A DNA stretch of 64,000 bases from Acanthochlamys bracteata. Taxonomy: Eukaryota > Streptophyta > Magnoliopsida > Pandanales > Velloziaceae. Below the pieces are notes generated by a model. It was not told where the DNA came from. It ran no database searches and was given only the letters and a program-made list of their open reading frames with translations. Shown piece by piece: positions 35,372-46,852 of the stretch; the stretch's first letter is position 1, and every line of letters starts with the position of its first letter. The stretch spans positions 558,001 to 622,000 of the forward strand of contig CM034141.1 in NCBI GenBank assembly GCA_019914995.1, in the 5' to 3' direction. Both the position numbers and the translations under genes were made by a program.

Positions 35372-38011
35372 TCAATCCTCTGTTGAGTTTGCCGGTGTAC
35401 TCCTGGAAATCCTGGAAAGAGAAAATTTTTATCAAAAGTTATCAACAATCACTTAAGAGATGTATGAACAAAAATAGCTAGAAGTTATCCACATGTAGTA
35501 CATAGTGCATAAATATGCAGGACGAGTCATAAATCTTAAATAAAATGCTGACATTTGGAATGATAAGAGGGAAACATTACAATTCTGAAGCTAGATATTA
35601 CAATGATGCAGTAATAAAATGTTGTAACAAAACGAGAGGGCACGATCATGCGCAAATATCACGCCACATAAAAGAGTCCCTGACTGGAAGAGAAGATGTA
35701 AGAGATGCATTCTTTGAAATTTCATCCTATCTGATGTGTACTTACAGGCTAACAACTGAAAGTTCACACCACTATATTAAACCTAAGTATCTTCCCACAC
35801 TGTATGGGTACAGGGTTTGTGAGGAAAAGGAGAAGGATGAGGAAGTTCAGGATAGGACCCTGGAGACCTTTAAACAATAAGAAATTCCTCTTCTACAAAG
35901 CAGCATCAATAATTTAACCATATCAGTTCTTTCAAAACTCTCCCTGAACCTGTTCCATCTTCTCATTAGCTACATTAATCCATTTCAAACATCAAACTAA
36001 TTCTGAAATGGTCCCAAGCTCAAGTCATGTATGATAAAACAGAGAACAATAGACCAATGGTGCAAACGTAGATTGTTAAAACCAATGATCGAACTCTATA
36101 CAGCTAAAACATGCCTTACAGTCTATTATGCAATGTAAACATTGATATCAGATACTTTGTTCAATTTGCATACTTTTCAATTCAATCATACTGGTTCAAT
36201 TGTCGCTATGCTTCATAAACAAACTTTTAACCAAGTCGATTTAAATTGATCAAAATGAAGATTTATGAATAGATGGGACCAGACAGAAACACCTATGCAT
36301 TTAGAAACAATGTAGCAGGTATACGGATTCTAAAGGACTACCTTTTTGAGTAATTTCATTATCATTCTAAAACCTCTTTGAGCGTATTAACTTATCCATT
36401 CTAGTTTGGGAATAGCAGGATAAATTGCATGATTGGTAGGGCATACGAAAATAAATTATAGATTCTGGATTCTTTCAGAAACTAAGAAAGATGTTTGTTT
36501 AATCTGATTCTAACTTCTGATTGTAGATTCTATCTGAAAAAGATATTTTGTAATATTTCTGATTATAGAATACAGCTGAGAATCAGAAATGCCTTAAAAT
36601 CTGAAATTAGGAGACCCTACCTTTTGGATTCTAGATTCTGATTATAAATTCTAATTCTGAGCAACTCTACCAAGTAGGCCCTAAGTTCATCGGCAGCATA
36701 CAACATCTACCAGACATGCTACATTTCCTAAATCGTTAAATATGCAGTCGCTAGCATGGAGCCATACTACATCTACGAATAAAAGAACAGCTTTAGTGCA
36801 CCATTGCATGATAAAACAGTCACATACCTCTCACAAAAAGATTTCAGAAGACTGAAATGCGGCTCCACCACATGCCCTAACCACAGCCTTCTTTCCTTTG
36901 GGAGAGGGCATGGTGGAGGGCACCACCATCTCCTTGCCTCTAGATCAAACATCAGCAGCGTATCATCTAAAGTGTTATTAAGACACAAAATCCCTGACCT
37001 GTTCACAACTTCAAAATAACGGACTCCAAAATCATCAAACACCTTAAAGACATCTTCAGGCGTAAAAGAAACAACCTTCCACTTTCTCCCTAACCTGTCT
37101 AGCTCCCAAACTCCTATACAAACAATTGCCCCCAATTCCTCTACCCCGCCAACCAAGAACAAATCGTTTCTGAATCCAAACAAGTGCCTGCAGGCAAGGG
37201 CCGGTACTTCCACATCAACATCCCTCCACGATCCTCCCTCAATGTCAAACGCTAGCAACAAGTCCGGAGGTGATAGAGCAATGCAGTATAGCAACCCGTC
37301 TACAAAAGCCGCTTTGCTAAGCACAGCAAACCGACTTGAAAAACTTCCCTTGGAAACCCATCTGCCGTCTCCGGTCCTCGAATCAAGCACCAAAGTGTAA
37401 AGCTTGTCGGAAGTCCGTGTGGCAACAACGACGAAATGGTCCCCGGGCAGTTCCATCAACGCTAGCAGAAAGAAATCTTTGTGTTCTTCTGGCGCCAAAA
37501 CACCCAGCAGGAGTTCAAAAGACGGCGAGAAGGGTGTGGAAATGACAACATTACCCTCGCTAGATAAAGAAAGAATATAGTGTCTTGAGGTGGTGATAGG
37601 GGCATATTTAGAAAGAGGAAGAAATAATGGGACCCATTTGGACGGAGAAGGACGGTAACCGGTGATAAGAATATTACGGCGATCGCCTATAGCTGAATGA
37701 TCGATATACCCATGTGTAATGTCGAAAAGCCCCTCGTAGTATACAAGGAAGAAAGGATCGGAAGGAAGGGTAGAATTGGAAGAAATTGAAGAGATCGCGG
37801 CGGCGAAGGAGCGTGAGGCAGCGGCGCAGGAGAAGAGATCCGCGATCGTGATACGGATGAGGATTGATTCTAGAACGTGCGATGGAAGGAGGAATAACAG
37901 CGAATCACGATCGCCGGTGACAAGTGGTGGGGAAATCTCGAGATCGTTAACCACAGACGTTGATTCCGGATCGCCGGTAAGTGAATTTGCCGCGAGGTCG
38001 GTGTTAGACAT
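35372..38011 (-). CDS. F-box protein (kelch-like/beta-propeller C-terminus)
   Basis: The main exon is an open frame of 412 codons (38011-36773). An F-box spans about residues 38-80 (LLPSHVLESILIRITIADLF, AAASRSFAAAI), the part that binds SKP1 in an SCF ubiquitin ligase. The remaining 300 residues show repeated short beta-strand/Trp blocks (GRWVSKGSF, GSWRDVDVEVP, GRKWKVVSF, RRWWCPP) expected of a kelch-like propeller that captures substrate. A strong donor (AGAG|GTATGT at 36828/36827) cuts the frame after LLKSFCER. It can join an exon at 35411 or 35402 to 35372, ending in ..STPANSTED. If this intron is retained the protein instead ends ..ALKLFFYS at 36773. The true terminus is undecided. The substrate is unknown. 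Confidence 0.8.
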
Positions 38012-38825
38012 TCGTTATCAGAATTCAGAATCCAGAAACGAGTTGAATTCATGGTCGTCAGTGGTCTCAAATGGACCAACGATAGTTTGCAATAACAGCC
38101 CATGAGAATGATGATAATTTGTAAACCAGTCCTTTAAATTTTGCAGTGGAAAGGACTAAAAGGTTGGGCACGGACTGTAGAAGCTAGGAATTAAGAATGC
38201 ATTTTAATTACATGAAATTGTTTTCTAAAATAGATTTCGGAAATAAGAGTTCAGAATAGTAATTAAAATAAAATTCAGTGAATATAAATACAATTCGGAA
38301 TAGAGTTTGATAGTAATTGAAACATGTCCTAAATAAAAACAAGTCTCCAGTAGGGGAATGTCACCGTAATGGAAGCTGAAAACTTTGGGACACCTGCCGG
38401 AATTGCTATGGAAGAGAACAGATGTCCTGGAACCTTAGTTTGTCTTGATTTTAATCTCTTCCTTTGGACTTCTCCATTCATCAAAACTCTTAAGTACTCA
38501 CACTTTGCAAGTTTGCAACAAAATAGGATTTATTCACCATGCAAATCATTCAATAGAAAATCTCTGTTTACAATTATTGATTCCAAAAACACCATCACCT
38601 CATAGAAAGAATCCCAGCAACATAAACATCTACATATACTGCAATATAAATTATCAATATGGAATTTGAAGGTTCAAAGGACTACAATGGATGGTCCTTG
38701 TGTGAGATCCTAACCTGTGCAAAGGACTTGCATGATCCCCACAAATCTATCTACAAGCAACGCACTTCTTTTATTTTAAAAGGATTTTTTATATAATCTT
38801 AACACAAAAGTTATAAATACAGGTG
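38012..38825. other. Spacer between the F-box promoter and the mTERF 3' end
   Basis: Non-coding. The part near 38012-38150 is the F-box 5' leader and promoter (read on the - strand). The part near 38700-38825 is the likely 3' UTR of the mTERF gene. No clear repeat or RNA is seen. Confidence 0.4.
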
Positions 38826-39574
38826 CTAAAACCGCACCCAACACCGGGTGCACTGAGCCATGCAATCCCCTTTGCAGTCAACATTGTATCCTAAGACTTT
38901 TGGATTGCGAAGAAGAAGGTTCTTAAGGGTTTTCCCCGATATTCCCCATTCCTTCTCTAACAGATGGACATTTGGTTTGATTTCATTGTGAAGACTACAT
39001 CCAAGTACTTCGGGAAACTTTTTGAGCAACTTGTGAAGATCATCATCAGACAGCCCTAAGTTCTTCAAATAACCCAGCACTTGATTTACTATCATACAGC
39101 TCGGAATTTCTTTACTCCTTTCTTCGCCCCAATAAGGTGAATCAATCCACCCAAATGCCTTTCCGAGCATAACATCTGCTTGTTCAGTGGTAAAACTTAA
39201 TGCAGATAATATCTGCTTGCATTCTTCCCAGCTGTTCTTCTCTTCATCTGCTAGAGAAACAAATTCTGCTTGACTAACGGAATGAAGATTCCATTTTTTC
39301 ATTCTGTGTAATGGAAGCCCTATTCTCTCCCAACTCATTATTGAATGAATTTTCAAGGGTACTTGGCATGCTGGATTTAATCCACGCCATGGCACAGAAT
39401 TTGAATGGGCTGACTGCAAGAAACAAATTGGAATAAATCAGATGGATTGAAAGCTGTAGGCAAGTTACAATCTTCTAAGTAAAGAATTTGAAGTTACAAA
39501 CATACAGCTGCACTGGTGTAGCATGATTTGGTGTCAAATGCCACTAAAGTGTAGGACAAGGCTTTACCCAACAT
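38826..39574 (-). CDS. mTERF family protein (organelle transcription termination factor-like), short
   Basis: Two coding exons on the - strand, 39574-39506 and 39413-38826, give 218 residues. The start ATG directly follows an acceptor (TTGTTGCAG|GAATG), so the 5' UTR is spliced. The C-terminal half carries mTERF motifs: LGYLKNLGLSDDDLHKLLKK, FPEVLGCSL, then LEKEWGISGKTLKNLLLRNP and KVLGYNVD. In such helical repeats a Leu/Pro pattern with 'P.vLg' recurs. mTERF proteins act in mitochondria or plastids in transcription, splicing or translation (established). This one is much shorter than most family members and has only two to three repeats, ending in a Cys-containing tail (CKGDCMAQCTRCWVRF). 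A clear targeting peptide is not evident. Its role is unknown. Confidence 0.8.
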
Positions 39575-41445
39575 TCCTGCAACAAAGAGCAAAGAAGAAA
39601 TGAAGCCACAAAAGTCATAACAAGAGTTGCACGTTAAATACTTAGTTTCTGACTGAGGATCTTCACAGCATGATTAGTGCATATTATTACATCAAAATTG
39701 AAAAATTAAAGTAGCGCAAACTATTGAAAAACCCTTGTTTCCTACTAGGTATTGCACTACTTGGTTTTCAATTGTGTTATGAGCTCTTGATAATGATTGC
39801 TATATGCATGTATTGCTGAGTCCATTACACTGACGATAAGCTTCATGATTTTCACTTTAAAGAGCTGCAAGATAATTCTTCAATATCTGTAGCTAATTCT
39901 GTAAGCCAATCTTATATTTTAGAACTAGCATTCACCTCTGCCAGTTATATATCCAAAACAATGTATTAAATTTATCTTGCTCAGGCTCGAAAGACGGCTC
40001 TAATACATTTGGCAATCACATAAATATACAACTGCAAGTTCATTTTTAAACTCAAATAATACAAAATCTCTCTCCTGGTTATGCTCAAATCTGGAAAGCT
40101 ACTCAGATATTGACTAATTTATACATTAAAATGTCACAGCATTCTCAAAGGAAAAAAAACTACAAATTCAACTACAGAACACCATCCAATGCTCAACTCA
40201 AAACTTCAATCTTGGACCAAGAAATATTTCCCCACCAAATAAACCATTTACCTCTACTAATTGCTGAAAAAGCCACGATTTGAATTTCAAATTTCTCAAC
40301 ACAATCCAGATACTACATAAGAGACAAAAAAATTTGGTAAAGTCAACTGAAAGAGGTCAGATTAAAATTTTCAACAAGAAGCAAGTTAACTAACAACAAA
40401 TTGCCGAAAAATCTAAACTGAACTTGCAAAAGTACCAAAAAATTCGATATTTCCCTTTATTTTGCTCAGAAATGGAGAGCAGAACAAGAACTGAGCTGAA
40501 CCGAAAAATTCTTTTTGTTTTGTTTTGTTTTTTGTTTTTTTTTTTTTTTGTTCTTTTTTCTACTCCTGAAACGCTGCCTAACCTCTCGAACCACGAAAGA
40601 TTTTATGGCTCTTCCTGTTTGGACCTAAACCGGCCCATAATTAGCTCCTATTTTAAATATGCCTAATGAAAGGCCCACGAAACTCTGGTCGTAGGCCTAA
40701 ATCCATGAGTAAAGCCCGTTCATTGTTCAAGCTTATTTCTTTTCTTTCTTTTTTTCTTGTTTAGAGAGAGAAGGATTTCATTTTTTTTTTGGCACCATTT
40801 TTGAAGTGTATATACTTCAGAAATTCTAGCAACTACTTTTGTTTCCAAGCCTCTGCCTCTGGTTTTACAGCAGCTTTTTTCTGGAGAGATAATTGCAATT
40901 AATTGTATATATTCGTATGAATATATCTAAATTTGATTTCAAGCACAAAATGCACAATGAATACAATATCATGTAGGGGATGAATAATTCATTTCGAAAT
41001 CTTTCAGACATAAACAAAATGCTCTGCTTTTGTTTCTGTGAAATGTTGGCCAGAAATGTTTACATGAATAAGAGAACCAGCTTGCAAATTGTACTGCAGA
41101 ACAAGGTAGTAAAGCTTTTCCATGACAGTGAAAGAACTCGATGCATAGATTTTTAGATCAAAAACTCAATGTGTGACTGCACTGTTAGACCGATTGTTAC
41201 ATTGGAAATCAAGGCCCTCCCTTCCTCTACAACATTCAACACTCATGCTTAATCTGCCAAAAATTCAAAACTCAATGTCTGCAAAATGTCAATAATAAAG
41301 AGAATTAAAAGCTCACATCTCAGTAGCGTGAGTCAGTATTGGACTTCAAAATTCAGTCTATGAAATTATATCTTTTCTGTTTCTTCATTCAGATTCTGGG
41401 TTTTTTGTGCTGCAGCAGTTGACGAACGTACCGGAAGCAGTCAGA
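39575..41445 (-). promoter_or_regulatory. mTERF leader and promoter; PDK1 3' flank
   Basis: From 39575 to about 40550 lies spliced 5' UTR and intron of the mTERF gene, with no coding. From 40620 to 40730 there are site II-type GGCCCA/AGCCC motifs (ACCGGCCCATAA, AAAGGCCCACG), fitting a gene for an organelle protein. From 40750 to 41445 is non-coding sequence, partly PDK1 3' UTR. Confidence 0.45.
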
Positions 41446-44400
41446 TTACTGATGTTGTGCACCCTCAATTGCATTTTTCCATTCCCATGCTCGTTGCTTT
41501 GCATCCTCAAATGAGAGGACCTTCTTCGACTGAAAAGTTTGAATAGCAACATACATTTTAGTTCATGACCGGCTTTTGACAGTTTCAAGAAAAAAAAAGG
41601 AAAGTTGTTCAAACACATACCGAGCAAATCTTGAAACGAGAAGAATCAGTAACCTGGACACTCAGGTTATTTGGGTTATCAGACCAGATTATGTTCCCTT
41701 TTGCCACCATTTTGGTTGGATCGACGCATAAAAGATTTGGCTTGTCAGTGAGAATCAACTGTACTTTCTTGCTTGTAAGCTTTTGAATCTTCTTCAACAT
41801 TGATATCATGATGATGGATTCCCCCGTCTCAAGAAACTCTTGCCTGCCAACGAAAAACAGTGATGAATTATCACAACCACATGGCAAATTTCCAGAAGGG
41901 AAACAGGATGTGACGTCTACTCACCATCTAGAATCAAAAGAATCAATTGAAGTTAGTCTAGACATATAAGACAGATTCTCAGAAGTCGATGCTGCACCTT
42001 TATTTCCTTCACGAAGTGTTTGCTGATCCACTGGACCATCCCCCATATGATTTAAGTTCCATGTAGAATCCTGAGCATCAACATCCTCACCCACCTGAAC
42101 GGTAAATCTAGTTAAGACCAAATAAATCTTCTTGATAACATCGTGCAAGCAAGATGCAAGAATGCATTCATTCAGGAAAAAACATGCATATTGTAAAAGA
42201 TTCATGTTTCAAAATTATGGGGATGATACATTCTGCTCCCTAGCAAGCTTTGGTGCTGATGTCTCCCGTAAGTTTCTCCAGTCAATTCCCCTGAAGAATG
42301 GATGCATCTTCAGAACAGTATAACCCCCAGGTCCTGCACCCAGTCTTTTGCTAGGTTCTGCATCCTGCAATCATATATTAACATGTATAGTATTATTTCA
42401 TCAATTTCTTAGAATAGCCATGCTTAAGTTCTTGAGCAAAAAAATGGCTTGACTCAGTAACTTCCATTACCAATAACTTGTCAATTAAATCTCTTGCTTC
42501 TTTCGAAAAATAATCAGGGAATTTGAGGTCTCTGGCTATGATTCTTTGAAAAATAAGCCACTCTGTGGCATCTTTGAAGGGGGATGTCCCAGCAAGCATT
42601 TGGTATATGGTACACCCAAGAGCCCACAAGTCATTCCTGATTGACATAAGAAATATATGAAGACATTCAATGGTAAAAGTTTATTAAAAAGAACTGCAGA
42701 TGTTCTTACGAGAGTGTTGCTGGGCGAGAATTAAGAACTTCAGGTGGTACATATGCAGCTGTTCCCACGAAAGTACAAGCCTTTTCACCTTCACAAGGGA
42801 AAATAGACGAGTATAATTTCATCTCTTTTTTTTTAACATGATTCAAGCAGTCTTCAATCTCATAGAAGGAGAGAATAATAATCCTATCGATGAACTTACT
42901 TGCCGAATTTGGAAGTACTTTTATTCTAGCATCCTTCGTAGGTTTTACGCTTCCAAAATCAGCAATCTTAATGTGCCCATCTGCAGTGAGTAATAAGTTT
43001 TCTGGCTGAAAAGAACTAACAATTAGCATGACAATAAGGATAAAAAATGTCTTAAGGACAAACAGCACCTTGATGTGAAAGTCAAGTTTATGGATCTCAC
43101 GAGTACCTTTATATCTCGATGAATCAAACCTATGCTATGTATATATTCCATGGTGTCTATAACCTCTGCTGCGTAAAAACGTGCCTCTCTCTCTGATAGC
43201 CTGCCTTTCTGTACGAAGGAAAAATAAGGACATGTCTTTCTCAAAATACTCAGGAACTAAAAGACTGAATATGCTGGTGTCTTACTCTAGCAATTTGATC
43301 AAATAACTCTCCGCCTTCACAAGACTCGAGCGCCATGTCTTCCCAGTAAATTAATAAGATACGTCAGACAACAAACAAACAATCTAAGTAGAAATCTGCA
43401 ACAGGAAGTAAAAGAATATAGGAAGATAGAAGCCTACAGAGGGAGTAAGTATCTTGGAACGTGAAATACAGCCTTATTATGCCAGGATGATCCAATTGAT
43501 CCAGTACAATGCGCTCCAGCTTTACATATTGTATCTTATTTTCTTTGGCAATAAACTTCTTGTCCATTATCTTCAAGGCGTATATCTTGCCTGTGTCCTT
43601 CTTCCTTGCCCTGACTACCTAGTAACAGATAGAAAATCAAATCAACTAACTTCTTGAGAACCTAGTTGAAACTTCAGAGAAAACTGTACTAGTTTCTTGC
43701 TATATTGTGCTTTTAGAATCTGAAGAAGTCCATACAAATGGAGTTGTACAGAAAGAGGCTAAAGTAGAGCTGCCAGTCTCTTGATATAGAAGGAAAACTG
43801 ATAAAATGCAGCATTGAAATATCTATATGCCTAACAGCTTCCATTAAAGCATAAAAAAGGTATTATTTCAGCTTATGTTTTTCCGGTCTTCTGTACAAAT
43901 AAAAGAAACCATGAAAGAGCAAACATATTAAACCAAACTCAGATTCACATAGTAAAATGTACAAAAAGAGGTCTTACAGTTCGCAGCATGGAAACCATTC
44001 AAGTAAGAACATCATATAAACTGTATAAGATCCTAAAGCTATGAAAAACCAAAAACATGCACCAAAAGTGTTGGATGGAGATTCAATTATCAAAAGAAAT
44101 AAAATTCCAGAACAAAAAACAATCCAAAGAATTAAAGAATTTACCTCAGAGCAGCAAATCTAAATGCATAAGCAGAAAAATCAGATAACCGGAACCAAGC
44201 AAATAAAATAAGAACAAGCACCATATAGGCATACCTTATTACCTAATATCTGCAGTACTGAATGTACTTTGGGCATGAAGTTAGGCAAGTTCCAGAGCAA
44301 TACAATAACTAAGTGCATACAAGCATGTGTTTGCTTAAAAGGTGAAACAAAAGAAGGAGAAAACTGTTGCAGATAACTAGTAACAACTCGAGAATGTATG

Positions 44401-44599
44401 TATTAATGTATACCTTGGAGTAAGACCCAACTCCATAAATCTTCCCTAGTTCGAAATCATCGATGCTGAACTGCTCCTGTGGAGCCCTGAAAACAATGCC
44501 GCTATTGCTGTTGCTTCGTGGAACACTTCGCTGCAGTCTCAGCTTAGCTTCAAAATCTCTCTCCATCTCTTCGTGTTCTCCTCCTCCACTCCCCATCAT
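41446..44599 (-). CDS. PDK1: 3-phosphoinositide-dependent protein kinase 1
   Basis: Eleven exons on the - strand join in frame: 44599-44414, 43618-43438, 43338-43286, 43208-43107, 43005-42900, 42788-42710, 42636-42471, 42364-42230, 42094-41925, 41843-41621 and 41529-41446, giving 494 residues. Kinase motifs: glycine loop YGVGSYSKV, Lys78 in [11 protein letters not shown] Asp172, DFGSVKP Asp190 and T-loop [16 protein letters not shown]. The C-terminal 100 residues are a PH domain ([49 protein letters not shown]). PDK1 is the upstream activator of AGC kinases at membranes carrying phosphoinositides or phosphatidic acid (established). Two ATGs are adjacent at the start ([11 protein letters not shown]); which is used is open. 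The acceptor of exon 6 (TGAAG|GTGAAAAG) is weak but keeps the frame and the T-loop. Confidence 0.95.
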
Positions 44600-45590
44600 C
44601 CTCTCTCTATCTTCCTCTCTATTTATGTCAAATTTCTACATAGTATTTTCTCGAGTCCTGCGCCAAAGTTGACTGAATCTTCACTCTCTTCAAGGATTCC
44701 TTTTTTTGGGGAATTATCGCTGAATTTCCTTCCAATACATTTCTAGAATTTTTGTTGGTGCTACTCAAAAATCTCCAATGTGTGGAAAGCATCAACCTTT
44801 CTGTACTAACTAATCTCTCTCTGCTTCCGAATCTCTTTGCTATCAGATTCAGTATAAACCGTCAAAGAATGAACATTTGTAGATTTTTCCCAAGGGGGTC
44901 ACCTTTAATTTGTACTAACCGGTCCCTTTCTCCTTCTTTCATTCGATTTCCCCTCCAAAGAATGAATCTATTCCGGTTTCGGCCAATTGGGTTACCATGA
45001 ATTTGTACCAACCGATACCTCTCTCCCTCTGTGATTCAAATTTTTTCTTGAAAGTATGAACCTTTTCCGGTTTCTGCCAAGGGGTCACCTTAAATCTGTA
45101 GTGAACGATCCCTCTATCCTTCTCTGAATGAATCTTTGTCTACATAATCTCTGATTCGCAGCAAAGAATAAAAAAACTTTTTCTTTTATTGGGGAAAATT
45201 AAAGAGAGGAGAGTGCTGTTGGTCAACGGGAACTCATCGGGGTTAGTTTTTGCTTTGCTTTGTTCAGGAAGGATAGAATCGGCGATTAAAGAAATGGAAT
45301 CTTGTTGATGCTGTGATGATGAGAACCATCAGCTTTTGCTTTATTTATTTTGCCTGCGGAGGTAACGTTGCTTTTTTTATTCACGCTGGAATCTGATTCA
45401 TCATTAAAGAAGTAAAAGGATAGAATTTGACCGAATTGAATAAACGAACAAAGAAAGAAGAAGAAAGATTGATTCTTCTTCTTGGTTGGGCTAGAGAGAG
45501 ACAAAAAAAAAAAACAATGGTCAAAAAAAGGGCAAAGAGCCCCCTCTGCTTGGGGAATAAAAGAAAACGGACAGAGAAAATTACTTCCAG
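44600..45590 (-). promoter_or_regulatory. PDK1 5' leader and promoter, with a degenerate tandem repeat
   Basis: Pyrimidine-rich leader sequence (CTCTCTATCTTCC on the + strand's complement) adjoins the start codon. A three-copy imperfect tandem repeat of about 93 bp occupies 44864-45137. No coding region is seen. The 45427-45590 stretch is AT/purine-rich. Confidence 0.45.
44864..45137. repeat. Degenerate 93-94 bp tandem repeat upstream of PDK1
   Basis: AAAGAATGAA/AAAGAATGAATC/AAAGTATGAA start the units at 44864, 44957 and 45051. Shared blocks in each unit are CCGGTTTC.GCCAA, GGGGTCACCTT-AAT and TGTACTAACCG..CC.CTCTCC. A partial unit precedes it from about 44804. Copies have diverged considerably, so the array is old. 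Confidence 0.65.
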
Positions 45591-45663
45591 CGCGTCAGGT
45601 AGGGGTCGAACCTACGACCTTCTGCTTAGGAAACAGACGCTCTATCCACTGAGCTACAGACGC
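45591..45663 (-). tRNA. tRNA-Arg (anticodon CCT)
   Basis: Read on the - strand the 73 bases fold as a cloverleaf: acceptor GCGTCTG / CTGACGC, D arm GCTCAGTGGATAGAGC, anticodon arm TCTGT-TTCCTAA-GCAGA with CCT at 34-36, and T arm GTAGG-TTCGACC-CCTAC. The discriminator is G. No intron and no encoded CCA, as expected for a nuclear plant tRNA. A and B boxes (TAGCTCAGTGGATAG, GGTTCGACCC) are intact and a TTTT terminator lies about 10 bases downstream. One acceptor pair (6-67) is T-T. Confidence 0.95.
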
Positions 45664-46852
45664 TCCTTACGAAATAAGCCATACACGCACTTTTGAGATT
45701 GCATATAGAATATAATTTTTATTGAATCAAAATTATTTTGTAAATTATGAAATATTTTTAATAATTTATTGCTAAAATAAATAAATAATAAATATAATAT
45801 TAAATTTTATAATATATAAAAATTACATTTTTTTAATTTAAAAAACTAATAAAAATTTTGTTAAAATAGTAAGTACTTTAAATGCAATGGCAGACATTTC
45901 CAAAGTCTCACTTAACAATGCAATAGACATAGTAGTATACTTCCCAACATAACCAACTTTGGAGAGCATCCTGGTGCTCCTTAACTTGTCACAGTAGTCA
46001 TTCCTAAAATATTCGGGATAACTTTCTAACTATTTTGTTATTGATTGCCAAAAAGGGCCAACTTAAAAAGAAAAGCAGGGAATGAAACCATTAGATCCAA
46101 AACCCAATCACTATTGCAGTCCTTACAATTTACAAGCGTTCTGAAACCATCCCGCTAAGTAGCAGCCAGAAAAATGAAAAAGAAGAAAATCTTTGCCACA
46201 TACAGCTTAGGTGCTTGTTGACTAGAATTTTCAACTTCTTTTAATTCTAATTTTTAATTTTATAATTTTTATAATAAATAATTTTAAAGATTTAAAAACT
46301 ATAATTACATATTTAAAATTTAGTATTATTTATTTTTTAAAATAAAAAATAAAATTATTTTAAAAAATTTAAAATATTTTTTGTTTTAGAAATTTTTTTC
46401 ACTTCTAGACATCTCCTTCAGAAAACAATTACTTTTTTTCTTAGAATATTCTGATTTATGCATATCCAATACAACGCTCTGCAAAAGAACTTCGATAACG
46501 ACAATTAGAGACTCGAACAAAGCAGGCAAAAGAAAAAACAAGTCTGAACAGAATAAAGGAAATGTTAAGCAACTGTAAAACTCCAAGCAGCCGGAAACAG
46601 AGGAGGAACCACAGGTAAATTGTAAGATCATAACTTGACCTAATATTCTAGTGGTAACAGTAGATCAAAATTAACAAAAATCACAATTCAACACATTCAG
46701 GAAAAAGCATTAGAAAGGATTAAAGAAGTGATGACCAGCCCAAACAGCCGGCAACTATAGCTTGCATGTAGAGATACTTCTTATCCATGCTTGAGACCAC
46801 AAGCGAACAAAAAAAAAAAAGTAATAGGGGCTTGCAAAAATATCATTAGACC
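45664..46852. other. AT-rich intergenic DNA
   Basis: No gene is seen. Around 46200-46410 is a very AT-rich block with ends TTTTCAACTTCTTTTAATTC and GAAATTTTTTTCACTTCTAG, possibly another decayed short transposon; no target duplication was confirmed. The last part is 3' UTR of the gene at 46853. Confidence 0.35.

Noticed and set aside
35545..35880. 111-codon open frame on the + strand
   Set aside because: It lies in the proposed F-box intron, antisense, with no domain and no homologous look.
36804..38105. Open frames on the + strand opposite the F-box gene
   Set aside because: Shadows of a GC-richer coding exon on the other strand.
45427..45696. 89-codon open frame on the + strand
   Set aside because: It is the antisense reading of the tRNA-Arg gene; the translated 'GRTYDLLLRKQTLYPLSYR' segment is a well-known artefact of such tRNAs.
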